NCBI GenBank assembly: GCA_002705605.1
Contig: PAJD01000033.1
Coordinates: 15,023 to 25,540 of the forward strand
Reading direction: 5' to 3'
DNA length: 10,518 nucleotides
Source: Fidelibacterota bacterium
GTDB taxonomy: Bacteria; Fidelibacterota; Marinisomatia; SCGC-AAA003-L08; D37C17
Below are positions 1 to 6,540 of this stretch, piece by piece. Position numbers and translations under genes: made by a program. The notes under the pieces are model-generated. The model saw only the letters and a program-made list of their open reading frames with translations, did no database searches and had not been told where the DNA came from. Position 1 is the first letter of the stretch. Each line of letters opens with the position of its first letter.

Positions 1-26
1 CCTATTAAAGTAATCTTTTTATTCAT
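1..26 (-). CDS. Start of a divergent gene cut by the left edge (possible)
   Basis: Read on the minus strand, an ATG at 26-24 opens a frame that stays open to the edge and gives M-N-K-K-I-T-L-I. This basic-then-hydrophobic start would fit an N-terminal signal peptide. It would be divergent from the MoxR gene, with 90 bases between them. No clear Shine-Dalgarno sequence precedes it; the bases just upstream on the minus strand read aatattgaaa. Eight codons are too few for a firm call, and it could be chance in AT-rich DNA. Confidence 0.3.
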
Positions 27-116
27 TTTCAATATTAAATTGGTAAAAGTTATTAATTATTGTTAATCTAAATGATAGTTTATTAATAATTAATATAAAA
101 AATCTAAAGGTTTAAT

Positions 117-1091
117 ATGGATAATGTAAAATTATTGGAAAAATTAAATAATCAAAAAACTAAATTTTATGATGAAATAGGTAAAGTTATTGTTGGACAA
201 AATGATGTTATCGAGCATATATTTATTGCTTTACTATGTAGGGGGCATATTTTATTAGAAGGGGTACCAGGTTTAGGAAAAACATTAATAATAAAAACTA
301 TATCAGATGTTTTAGATTTAAATTTTAACAGAATTCAATTTACTCCTGATTTAATGCCCTCTGATATTACTGGTACAGAGATAATAAATCAAAATTTAGA
401 TACTGGAAATAGAGAACTGAAATTTATTAAAGGTCCTATTTTTTCAAATATTGTTTTAGCAGATGAAATAAATAGAACTCCTCCTAAAACTCAATCAGCA
501 TTATTGGAGGCTATGCAAGAGTACTCTGTTACAACAGGAGGAAAAACTTACAATATTGACAAGCCTTTCTTTGTTTTAGCCACACAAAACCCTATTGAGC
601 AAGAAGGAACTTATCCTTTACCTGAAGCTCAGCTTGATAGATTTATGTTTAATGTTCTTATTGATTATCCACCTTTTAATGATGAGCTTGATATTGTTAA
701 GTCAAATACAACTACAGTAAAAGATAATATTAAAAAAGTGATTAACTCAAAGGAGTTGAATGATTATCAAGACCTAGTTAGAAATGTTCCTGTTTCAGAT
801 AATGTTATAGAATATGCTGTTAATTTTGTTCACAAAACAAGACCATCAGAATCTTCACATGAGCTCACAAGCAAATATATTGATTGGGGAGCTGGACCTA
901 GAGCAAGTTCATTTTTAATACTAGCAGCTAAAGCTCAAGCACTTTTATGTGGTAAAGCTACTCCTGATATTGAAGATGTGAAAAAGGTCTCTATCCCAGT
1001 TTTGAGGCATAGAATAATTCTTAATTTTAATGCAGAAGCTGAGGGGATTAAGATTGATGATGTCTTGAAAGAATTATCTAAAGAAAAATGA
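117..1091 (+). CDS. MoxR-family AAA+ ATPase
   Basis: This is a chaperone-like ATPase of the MoxR/RavA branch, which uses ATP to act on partner proteins, usually ones with a von Willebrand A (VWA) or DUF58 fold. Visible motifs in order: Walker A G-V-P-G-L-G-K-T (residues 49-56), Walker B I-V-L-A-D-E (112-117), sensor 1 A-T-Q-N-P (155-159), the P-E-A-Q-L-D-R-F segment that carries the arginine finger in this family (169-176), and sensor 2 G-A-G-P-R-A-S (258-264). At 324 residues it is full length for the family. An AAAGG at 106-110 supports the ATG start. Its stop overlaps the start of the DUF58 gene (ATGA), so the two are almost certainly cotranscribed and translationally coupled. The family assignment is certain; the cellular substrate is not visible. 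Confidence 0.95.
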   Translation: MDNVKLLEKLNNQKTKFYDEIGKVIVGQNDVIEHIFIALLCRGHILLEGVPGLGKTLIIKTISDVLDLNFNRIQFTPDLMPSDITGTEIINQNLDTGNRELKFIKGPIFSNIVLADEINRTPPKTQSALLEAMQEYSVTTGGKTYNIDKPFFVLATQNPIEQEGTYPLPEAQLDRFMFNVLIDYPPFNDELDIVKSNTTTVKDNIKKVINSKELNDYQDLVRNVPVSDNVIEYAVNFVHKTRPSESSHELTSKYIDWGAGPRASSFLILAAKAQALLCGKATPDIEDVKKVSIPVLRHRIILNFNAEAEGIKIDDVLKELSKEK

Positions 1092-1987
1092 AAAAAGAAT
1101 ATCAAGAGTATTTAAATCCAACATTTATAAATAAAATAGATAATTTATCTTTAAGAGCAAAATTGGTAGTTGAAGGATTTATTATCGGAATGCATAAAAG
1201 CCCCTATCATGGTTTTTCTGTAGAGTTTTCTGAGCATAGACCCTATGGTTTTGGAGATGAAATAAAATATATTGATTGGAAATTATGGGGTAAAACAGAC
1301 AGGTTCTATATTAAACAATTTGAAGAAGAAACAAATTTAAGTTGTCATTTAATTTTAGATAAAAGCCTATCTATGGATTATGGATCTAATGAATTAACAA
1401 AATTTGAATATTCTAAATCTATATGTGCTGCATTATCATATTTAATGATAAAGCAGCAAGATGCAGTTGGTTTAACTACTTTTGATGATAAAATAAAGAA
1501 AGTAATTAAGCCTAAATCAAAAACAAGTCAATTAAATCTATTATTAAAAACTATGCACAATTCTTCAACAGGAGGAGAAACTAATATTTCAAATTTATTG
1601 CATGGATTAGCAGAATCAATTAATAAAAAGGGTCTTATAATTTTAATTTCAGATTTGCTAGATGATGAGCATAAGGTAATGGAATCACTAAGGCATTTTA
1701 GATATAAGGGTCATGAAATTATAGTTTTTCATATTGTTGACCCAAAAGAAAAAGATTTAGATTTTAATCAAAATATGAATTTTATTGATCTTGAAAGTAA
1801 TTATAATATTATTGCTGATTCAAGATTAGTAAAGGAAAATTATAATAAAGCATTTAAGAAATTTTCAGATTACTATAAAAATGAATGTCTTAGAGATAAG
1901 ATTGATTATAATTTAGTTAGTACTTCTGAGTCTTTAGATAAAACGTTACTTCAGTATTTAATTAAAAGAAGTCAGATTAATAAATAA
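1088..1987 (+). CDS. DUF58 domain protein, partner of MoxR
   Basis: This 299-residue protein is typical of the DUF58 family that sits next to MoxR ATPases. The signature block R-P-Y-G-F-G-D-E-I-K-Y-I-D-W (about 51-64) is followed by a VWA-like region with a metal-site motif D-K-S-L-S (91-95) and a later I-S-D-L-L-D-D strand-loop. No membrane segment or signal peptide is visible, so it should be cytoplasmic. In Bacteroidota this pair usually opens a longer bat-type operon with membrane VWA proteins (BatA, BatB) and TPR proteins. Here the operon ends after two genes: the next gene is on the other strand and its stop codon abuts this one. The start overlaps the moxR stop (ATGA). The exact role is unknown, as for most DUF58 proteins. 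Confidence 0.92.
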   Translation: MKKEYQEYLNPTFINKIDNLSLRAKLVVEGFIIGMHKSPYHGFSVEFSEHRPYGFGDEIKYIDWKLWGKTDRFYIKQFEEETNLSCHLILDKSLSMDYGSNELTKFEYSKSICAALSYLMIKQQDAVGLTTFDDKIKKVIKPKSKTSQLNLLLKTMHNSSTGGETNISNLLHGLAESINKKGLIILISDLLDDEHKVMESLRHFRYKGHEIIVFHIVDPKEKDLDFNQNMNFIDLESNYNIIADSRLVKENYNKAFKKFSDYYKNECLRDKIDYNLVSTSESLDKTLLQYLIKRSQINK

Positions 1988-3055
1988 TTACATTTTTTCT
2001 TTTAAAGCAGGGATAAATAATTTTCTTAATTGTTTGATAACTTTGCTTAATTCTTTTGCATAGTTAGCACTTGTTTTATCGTCAGGATTAAATCCGCTTG
2101 CATCAAAAAACTTTTCCTTAGCATTTGATAAGTATTCTTTGGCAGCTTCTGCATCTTTTAAAGTTTTTGCAATAATTTTCTTATCTTCAGTAGCTGATTG
2201 TATTACATCTGCCACACTATTGTATAAATCGTATCCTATATATCTATAGCATACAGCAAGATTATAGCAGGTTTCAGATAGCACTAAATCTTCAGTATCA
2301 GTATTTTCATATAATTTATCAAAAAGTTGAGACCCAAACTCTATTGCCTGTTTATAATCTTCTTTATCTATGTAGATCATGAAAATTTCTTTTTCAACTA
2401 GAAGTTTTAGTTTTTTATCATCAGTTTTAATTTGTTGTAAAGAAGAAATCGCTAAATCATAATCTTTTGTTTCTCTAGCATATTTTGATTTTCTAAATAT
2501 TAGATTTTGATTAGAGCTGTTTATTTTAAACCCCTTATCTAAGTATTGCATAGTCTTTTCCATATCTCCTCTTTCATATGACATGTCAGATAATGCAATA
2601 TAGTTTTCAACTAGCCTTGGATTTAACTCCATAGAGAATAAAAATTTAGACATGGCTTTATTTTTTTTGCCTCTATTGAGTAGTTTTATCCCGTCATTAT
2701 GGATAGTCGAAGCTTCATTTCTTATAGCTTGATGAACAGTATTGATTGCCTTTCCTGCAGATTTGAAAGGTCTTTCTAAGTTAGTATCAGCTCTATTTAA
2801 TGCGAGCTTAAACATTTCAGCTACTTTATCCATTTTCTTTTGAGGTCTATATACTTCGTTAGCTAAAAACCATGGTACTTGTGAATTATCTGGTTCTATT
2901 TCCAGAGCCTTTAATCCCCATTTTTCTGCTTCTACTAAATTATCTTCAATCCTTGCGTAGGTTCTTGCAGAATTGAATTCCATGCTCATAGATCCTATGC
3001 AAGAGTATAGAAATAAAATTGTTATACATGTAAATAGATATCTAAATAAAATCAT
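1988..3055 (-). CDS. TPR-repeat lipoprotein
   Basis: The N-terminus is a lipoprotein signal: hydrophobic residues 4-18, then lipobox L-Y-S-C with the lipidated Cys at 19. The residues after Cys (I-G-S-M) are not acidic, so unlike the beta-propeller lipoprotein in this window there is no hint of export to the cell surface; a periplasmic location is more likely. The rest is helical, with several tetratricopeptide-like repeats, for example around 41-86, a canonical run around 121-210, and degenerate ones further on. Such proteins act as scaffolds; no enzymatic motif is seen. Minus-strand AGGAG at 3064-3060, four bases before the ATG, fixes the start. It converges on the DUF58 gene with zero bases between stops and diverges from the metal permease. 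TPR proteins are common in MoxR/DUF58 operons, but the opposite orientation makes a link here only a possibility. Confidence 0.85.
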   Translation of the reverse strand: MILFRYLFTCITILFLYSCIGSMSMEFNSARTYARIEDNLVEAEKWGLKALEIEPDNSQVPWFLANEVYRPQKKMDKVAEMFKLALNRADTNLERPFKSAGKAINTVHQAIRNEASTIHNDGIKLLNRGKKNKAMSKFLFSMELNPRLVENYIALSDMSYERGDMEKTMQYLDKGFKINSSNQNLIFRKSKYARETKDYDLAISSLQQIKTDDKKLKLLVEKEIFMIYIDKEDYKQAIEFGSQLFDKLYENTDTEDLVLSETCYNLAVCYRYIGYDLYNSVADVIQSATEDKKIIAKTLKDAEAAKEYLSNAKEKFFDASGFNPDDKTSANYAKELSKVIKQLRKLFIPALKEKM

Positions 3056-3149
3056 AATTCTCCTAAAATTATATAAAAATATAAGTTATATATTATAAAT
3101 TTAAGAAAATATATTCAAAAAATATAACTGATTATGATAGAAGGTAGAA
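3056..3149. promoter_or_regulatory. Divergent promoter region between lipoprotein and permease
   Basis: These 94 bases must carry the promoters of both divergent genes. They are almost pure A/T with several short imperfect dyads of the ATATAA type, so no single -10/-35 pair stands out. I see no CueR-like or Zur-like operator. An AAGGT at about 3142-3146 lies four bases before the permease ATG and acts as its weak ribosome site. Confidence 0.4.
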
Positions 3150-4358
3150 ATGATAGTAAATAATTTGTGGGTGATGATTAATGAATTTGCACCTTATTTG
3201 ATTTTAGGATTTTTTATATCTGGGTTGTTATCTGTTTATTTAACAGTTGAAATAGTTCAAAAATATTTAGGGTCAGATTCTTTGTTTTCTGTTTTTTTAG
3301 CTTCACTTCTTGGAGTTCCCCTCCCGTTGTGCTCATGTGGAGTGATTCCTGTTTCTGCTTATTTATCAAAACATGGAGCAAGTAAAGGTTCAGTAACTTC
3401 TTTTTTAATATCAACGCCTCAAACGGGAGTAGATAGTATTTTTATTACTTATGCTATGCTAGGCCCTTTTTTTGCTATATACAGACCAATTATTGCATTT
3501 ATATCCGGAGTTTTTGGAGGAACCTTAGTCCATTTATATGATGATAATAAGAATAAAATAGACGAAAAGGACTGTGAGGATGATTGTTGTGATGAAAAAT
3601 CTAAATCAAAAATTTTTAATATTTTTAATTATGGTTTTGTGAAACTACCAATGGATATTGCTGGACCATTGATTTTTGGGCTTGTGTTATCCTCATTAAT
3701 TTTAGTTTTTATTCCTTCAAATTATTTTGATATGGTTGGATCTGGAATTTTAGGTATGCTTATTATGTTAATATTGGGTCTTCCAACCTACGTTTGCGCA
3801 ACAGCATCTGTTCCTATTGCATTTGCATTACATACATCTGGATTTTCCATGGGGGCAGTTTTAGTTTTTTTAATGTCAGGCCCAGCAACAAATATAGCGA
3901 CTATGTCTGTTATTTATAAAATTCTAGGTAAAAAGAGTTTGTCAATTTATTTATTTACCATAGTTATAAGTTCAATTGGATTTGGGTTGTTGTTTGATTT
4001 TATTTTTCCAGGTTTAAATGTTTTAGATAGTGGTTATATGGTTAGTCATTTGCTAGGATCTAATATCAAATTTATTTTATCCCTATCATTGGTTATTATT
4101 TTATTTAATGCTTTAAGAATTAAGTATTCCCCTAGAAATAAAATAAATAATATAAGTGCTGAAGAAATATTTATTGATGGGATGACATGCAATCATTGTG
4201 TTGATTCTGTTAGGAAAAGTCTAAAAAAAATTAAAGGTATTAAAGATATCGATATTGATTTAGCGACAGGAAGATTATTATATAGTGGTTCTGAAGACAT
4301 AAGAAAAAATGTTGAAAAAAGCATTCTTTCATTGGGTTATAAAATTAAAAATCAATAA
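3150..4358 (+). CDS. SO_0444-family Cu/Zn efflux permease with C-terminal HMA domain
   Basis: This polytopic inner-membrane protein belongs to the DUF318/ArsP-like permease superfamily, in the branch named after Shewanella SO_0444 and annotated as Cu/Zn efflux. The first half carries P-L-P-L-C-S-C-G-V-I-P (Cys 61 and 63) and S-T-P-Q-T-G. The second half repeats this pattern as L-P-T-Y-V-C-A-T-A-S-V-P (Cys 216) and S-G-P-A-T-N, the internal duplication expected of the family. The central cytoplasmic loop holds a short acidic Cys patch (C-E-D-D-C-C-D, 142-148). A heavy-metal-associated domain with G-M-T-C-N-H-C (Cys 347 and 350) occupies residues 338-402 and probably delivers or senses the metal. 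The length of 402 fits the full family architecture. No metalloregulator gene is adjacent. The cobalamin riboswitch begins just after the stop, so it does not control this gene. Confidence 0.88.
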   Translation: MIVNNLWVMINEFAPYLILGFFISGLLSVYLTVEIVQKYLGSDSLFSVFLASLLGVPLPLCSCGVIPVSAYLSKHGASKGSVTSFLISTPQTGVDSIFITYAMLGPFFAIYRPIIAFISGVFGGTLVHLYDDNKNKIDEKDCEDDCCDEKSKSKIFNIFNYGFVKLPMDIAGPLIFGLVLSSLILVFIPSNYFDMVGSGILGMLIMLILGLPTYVCATASVPIAFALHTSGFSMGAVLVFLMSGPATNIATMSVIYKILGKKSLSIYLFTIVISSIGFGLLFDFIFPGLNVLDSGYMVSHLLGSNIKFILSLSLVIILFNALRIKYSPRNKINNISAEEIFIDGMTCNHCVDSVRKSLKKIKGIKDIDIDLATGRLLYSGSEDIRKNVEKSILSLGYKIKNQ

Positions 4359-4365
4359 ATTGTTA

Positions 4366-4482
4366 TGCAATTCTTAGGAGGAATTCGGTGAGAATCCGAA
4401 GCTGTCGCGCAACTGTAATTCAGAAATGATAAGTCAGATACTTCTAAAATCATAGTCTTTCGCGATAAAAGATTAGTGATTC
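4366..4482 (+). promoter_or_regulatory. Cobalamin (B12) riboswitch aptamer, class I, with kissing-loop hairpin
   Basis: The conserved core is easily read. G-G-A-A at 4380-4383 is followed by a five-pair P4 helix (ttcgg 4384-4388 with ccgaa 4396-4400) enclosing GGTGAGAATCC. Then come GCTG, the segment GCGCAACTGT (4407-4416) that matches the family's most conserved stretch, and AGTCAGATAC further on (about 4432-4441). Beyond it is a hairpin with arms 4448-4460 and 4468-4481 (one bulged G and one G-U pair). Its seven-base loop contains cgcga (4461-4465), complementary to tcgcg in L5 (4405-4409). This is the L5-L13 kissing pair known from cobalamin riboswitches. It lies between the permease stop and the beta-propeller lipoprotein, so it should control the latter in response to B12, normally lowering expression when B12 is plentiful. 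Confidence 0.93.
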
Positions 4483-4503
4483 AAATTAATTTCGCTTTAG
4501 GAG
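4441..4503 (+). promoter_or_regulatory. Expression platform of the B12 riboswitch with anti-Shine-Dalgarno pairing
   Basis: The ribosome site AGGAG is at 4499-4503, nine bases before the lipoprotein ATG at 4513. The stretch 4441-4448 (cttctaaa) can pair with 4496-4503 (tttaggag) through eight pairs including one G-U, closing a larger stem around the kissing hairpin and hiding the ribosome site. The same strand can instead pair with ttaggag at 4374-4380, near the 5' side of the aptamer. These mutually exclusive pairings suggest control at translation initiation. No U-tract terminator is present. Which pairing forms with B12 bound is not certain from sequence. Confidence 0.6.
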
Positions 4504-4512
4504 AGTTTTAAA

Positions 4513-5526
4513 ATGAAAAGAATAATCTTTTTAGTGTCTGTTGTATTTTTTATAACAGGGTGTTCTGATGATAGCTCTAGCGTATCAGGGCCTACAACAA
4601 GTAGCAGCTATGTTTTTGTGGCTTGTGAAGGTAATTATGGTGCTAGTAATGGAACAGTTTATATGGTTGATGAGTACGGGAATACATCAAGTATTGGTTC
4701 GCTTGGAGATGTGGTTCAATCAGTTGAGGTGCATGGGAACAAGCTATTTGTTATTGTTAATAATAGTCATAGAATAATGGTTTATGATATTACAGAAAAT
4801 GGTATCAGTGAGCCTGGCATTGAAGTTTCTACAGGCAATTCATCTCCAAGAGAAATGGTTGTTTTAGATGATAAGGTATATTTTACTAATTGGAATACTC
4901 AGGATATTAAAGTGTTAAATTTATTTACTTATCAGATTGAATCGCCATTGGTTTTGACTGGCTTGCCAGAGGATATAATTACAGATGGTGAGTACTTGTA
5001 TGTTTCTATGCCTAATTTAGCGCTTTACGATCAAAACTTAGGTAGTGAGGTGGTTAAAATAGATCCTCTGTCTATGTCAGTTTTAGAAACATATAATGTT
5101 GGATTAGGGCCAGAGTCTTTATTGTTATTTAATGATGAGGTATATGTAGCTAGAAAAAATTATAGCATGGATTGGAATACCGTTTATTATGGTTCTTCTA
5201 AGATTTCAAATGGTGTAGTTACTAGCTCTAATTATGGAACTGGAGTTGCATGTGGAGGTTCAATTTTATCAAGCGATGGTATGGTGTATAGAACTTATGA
5301 TGGGGGTGTTGCGCCTTTAAATAATGATCTTGATATAAATACTTTCTCTAGAATAGGCGATTATGGTTCAGGTTCTATTTATCATGCTGAAGAAATTAAT
5401 GGCTTTATTTGGTTGGGCTTAACGGATAATACAGTAAGAGTTATAAATAATAATGGCGCAGAAGTAGGTTTCTATAGCGTAGGAGCTTATCCTGGTGATT
5501 TTGCTGTTTGGAATAATCAAGACTAA
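4513..5526 (+). CDS. BtuG-like surface beta-propeller lipoprotein (B12 capture)
   Basis: A lipoprotein signal (hydrophobic 5-13, lipobox I-T-G-C, Cys 17) is followed directly by S-D-D-S-S. An S-D-D-like acidic tract after the lipidated Cys is the surface-export signal described in Bacteroidota, so I expect it on the outer face of the outer membrane. The remaining ~310 residues are repeated beta-propeller blades of the YncE/DUF5074 kind, each with a pattern like 'V-x-x-D-D-K-V-Y-F-x-x-x-x-x-x-D-I-K-V'. The first blade has the E-G-N-Y-G-x-x-N-G motif seen in such proteins. In Bacteroides, BtuG is a surface propeller lipoprotein that binds B12 very tightly and hands it to the TonB receptor BtuB. 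The upstream cobalamin riboswitch makes the same role likely here. No btuB is adjacent. Without the riboswitch I would call it only a YncE-like propeller lipoprotein. Confidence 0.75.
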   Translation: MKRIIFLVSVVFFITGCSDDSSSVSGPTTSSSYVFVACEGNYGASNGTVYMVDEYGNTSSIGSLGDVVQSVEVHGNKLFVIVNNSHRIMVYDITENGISEPGIEVSTGNSSPREMVVLDDKVYFTNWNTQDIKVLNLFTYQIESPLVLTGLPEDIITDGEYLYVSMPNLALYDQNLGSEVVKIDPLSMSVLETYNVGLGPESLLLFNDEVYVARKNYSMDWNTVYYGSSKISNGVVTSSNYGTGVACGGSILSSDGMVYRTYDGGVAPLNNDLDINTFSRIGDYGSGSIYHAEEINGFIWLGLTDNTVRVINNNGAEVGFYSVGAYPGDFAVWNNQD

Positions 5527-5549
5527 AAACAGACAAAAAGGCATTAATA

Positions 5550-5590
5550 AATGACATTATGTCATTAAATTATGACATTATACCATAATT
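5550..5590. promoter_or_regulatory. Tandem palindromic operator candidate upstream of hsp20
   Basis: A perfect 17-base palindrome, aatgacat-t-atgtcatt (5550-5566), is followed by a second, imperfect one (5568-5590; nine of eleven arm pairs match) that shares the half-site atgacattat. The two centres (5558 and 5579) are 21 bases apart, two helical turns, as expected of two dimers binding the same DNA face. It lies about 95-135 bases before the hsp20 ATG and just after the propeller gene. It is not a CIRCE (HrcA) element. Several -10/-35-like pairs follow at 5620-5669, for example TTGAAT at 5620 with TTTATA at 5643, but I cannot choose among them. The regulator is unknown, and no rho-independent terminator for the upstream gene is seen here. 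Confidence 0.5.
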
Positions 5591-5683
5591 GAAGTTAAAT
5601 TTTAAGTTTGGCTCTTTATTTGAATTATTATTGTTTGAAAGTTTTATAAACAATTTTAATAAATATAATAAAGGAGAAATAAA

Positions 5684-6112
5684 ATGAAACTTATAACATG
5701 GAATCCAATAACAAGACCAGTTAGTATCTTTAATGATCTAGATAATTTGTTTAATGACTTTGGTGATTTTAGATTTTTAGATCAAGCATCATCATGGAAG
5801 CCTAAATTTGAAGTACTTAATATGGATGCAACATATTGTATTAGGGCAGAACTTCCTGGTATGAGCAAGAAAGATGTTAATATTGAATTAGAAAATGATG
5901 TGTTAACGTTATCTGGTGAAAGAAAATTAAATTGTGAGGATGATAGTAATTATTCAGAATTTTCATATGGTAAATTTTTAAGAAGTTTTAATTTGCCTGA
6001 TGATATTAAAGGAAATAATATTAAGGCATCTATGAAAGATGGAGTTCTTGCAATTCAAATCCCAAGATCAGAAAAAGTAAAACCTGAAGTTAAAAAAATT
6101 GCAATAAAATAA
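5684..6112 (+). CDS. Small heat-shock protein, Hsp20/alpha-crystallin family
   Basis: This is an ATP-independent cytoplasmic holdase that binds unfolding proteins and forms oligomers. The 142-residue length is usual for bacterial family members. A short N-terminal arm (1-38, including W6-N-P and a phenylalanine-rich F-N-D-L-D-N-L-F stretch) leads into an alpha-crystallin domain (about 40-130). That domain has the E-L-P-G-M segment (56-60) and the signature A-S-M-K-D-G-V-L (115-122, A-x-x-x-D-G-V-L). The C-terminal tail carries the anchoring I-A-I motif (139-141, I-x-I). AAGGAG at 5671-5676, seven bases from the ATG, is a strong ribosome site. The gene ends at a bidirectional terminator and is probably monocistronic. 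Tandem palindromes upstream may regulate it. Confidence 0.96.
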   Translation: MKLITWNPITRPVSIFNDLDNLFNDFGDFRFLDQASSWKPKFEVLNMDATYCIRAELPGMSKKDVNIELENDVLTLSGERKLNCEDDSNYSEFSYGKFLRSFNLPDDIKGNNIKASMKDGVLAIQIPRSEKVKPEVKKIAIK

Positions 6113-6132
6113 TTTTTGTAATTTTCTGAATT

Positions 6133-6162
6133 AAAAAAGCCCTGAAATCCAGGGCTTTTTTT
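6133..6162. terminator. Bidirectional rho-independent terminator
   Basis: A perfect stem has arms AAAAAAGCCCTG (6133-6144) and CAGGGCTTTTTT (6150-6161), with a five-base loop. It has a T-run on the + strand side and, because of the leading A-run, an equal U-tract on the minus transcript. It lies between the ends of hsp20 (6112) and the convergent rhodanese gene (6166) and can serve both. Confidence 0.93.
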
Positions 6163-6165
6163 ATA

Positions 6166-6486
6166 TTAATAAATTATTATTGATGGGTCTATTTGTTTTG
6201 CCCATTCCACTATACCACCCGTTAAATTTTTTACATTTTTAAAATTATTATTTAATAAAAACTCACATACTTTTTCAGATCTTACTCCAGATTTGCATTG
6301 AACAATTATTTCTTTATCTTTATCTAGTGAAGTGTATTTTTCTGCAATAGTATTCATAGGCATATGTAAAGAGCCCTCTATACTAGATAAAAAATATTCT
6401 CTATCTGTTCTTACATCAAGTAAAATAAAGTTTTCTTTATTTTTTAATTTACTTTCTAATGTTTTGACATCAACTTCAGGTATCAT
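6166..6486 (-). CDS. Single-domain rhodanese-like protein
   Basis: This 106-residue protein has one rhodanese domain covering nearly its whole length. The N-terminal L-L-D-V-R-x-x-x-E-Y motif (22-31) and the H-M-P-M segment (41-44) match the family. The catalytic loop is C-K-S-G-V-R (64-69), with the persulfide-forming Cys 64 intact and the six-residue loop typical of active sulfurtransferases; G-G-I-V-E-W (90-95) is the usual C-terminal signature. There is no signal peptide, so it is cytoplasmic, where it may carry sulfane sulfur. No partner gene reveals its substrate. It ends four bases from the shared terminator and diverges from the small membrane protein. The ribosome site is weak (AGAAAA-like). 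Confidence 0.93.
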   Translation of the reverse strand: MIPEVDVKTLESKLKNKENFILLDVRTDREYFLSSIEGSLHMPMNTIAEKYTSLDKDKEIIVQCKSGVRSEKVCEFLLNNNFKNVKNLTGGIVEWAKQIDPSIIIY

Positions 6487-6540
6487 AATTTTCTAAATTT
6501 AATTGAATTAAAGTTACTATAAATAATTATATTATATCAA
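6487..6540. promoter_or_regulatory. Short divergent promoter region, possibly giving a leaderless transcript
   Basis: Only 54 bases separate the rhodanese start from the membrane-protein ATG at 6541. On the + strand a TTGAAT at 6503-6508 and a TATATT at 6528-6533 (19-base spacing) would place transcription start close to the ATG itself, and there is no Shine-Dalgarno sequence before that ATG. The boxes are weak matches in AT-rich DNA. Confidence 0.3.

Noticed and set aside
3056..3149. Metal-responsive operator before the permease
   Set aside because: The A/T-rich dyads are imperfect and do not resemble CueR, CsoR or Zur sites; there is too little information in the sequence.
3214..3414. Minus-strand open frame of 66 codons inside the metal permease gene
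   Set aside because: It is a shadow of the well-supported permease frame, with no ribosome site or recognisable domain.
4568..4777. Plus-strand open frame of 69 codons inside the propeller lipoprotein gene
   Set aside because: It is an alternative frame of a gene with lipobox, riboswitch and propeller repeats; nothing supports it independently.
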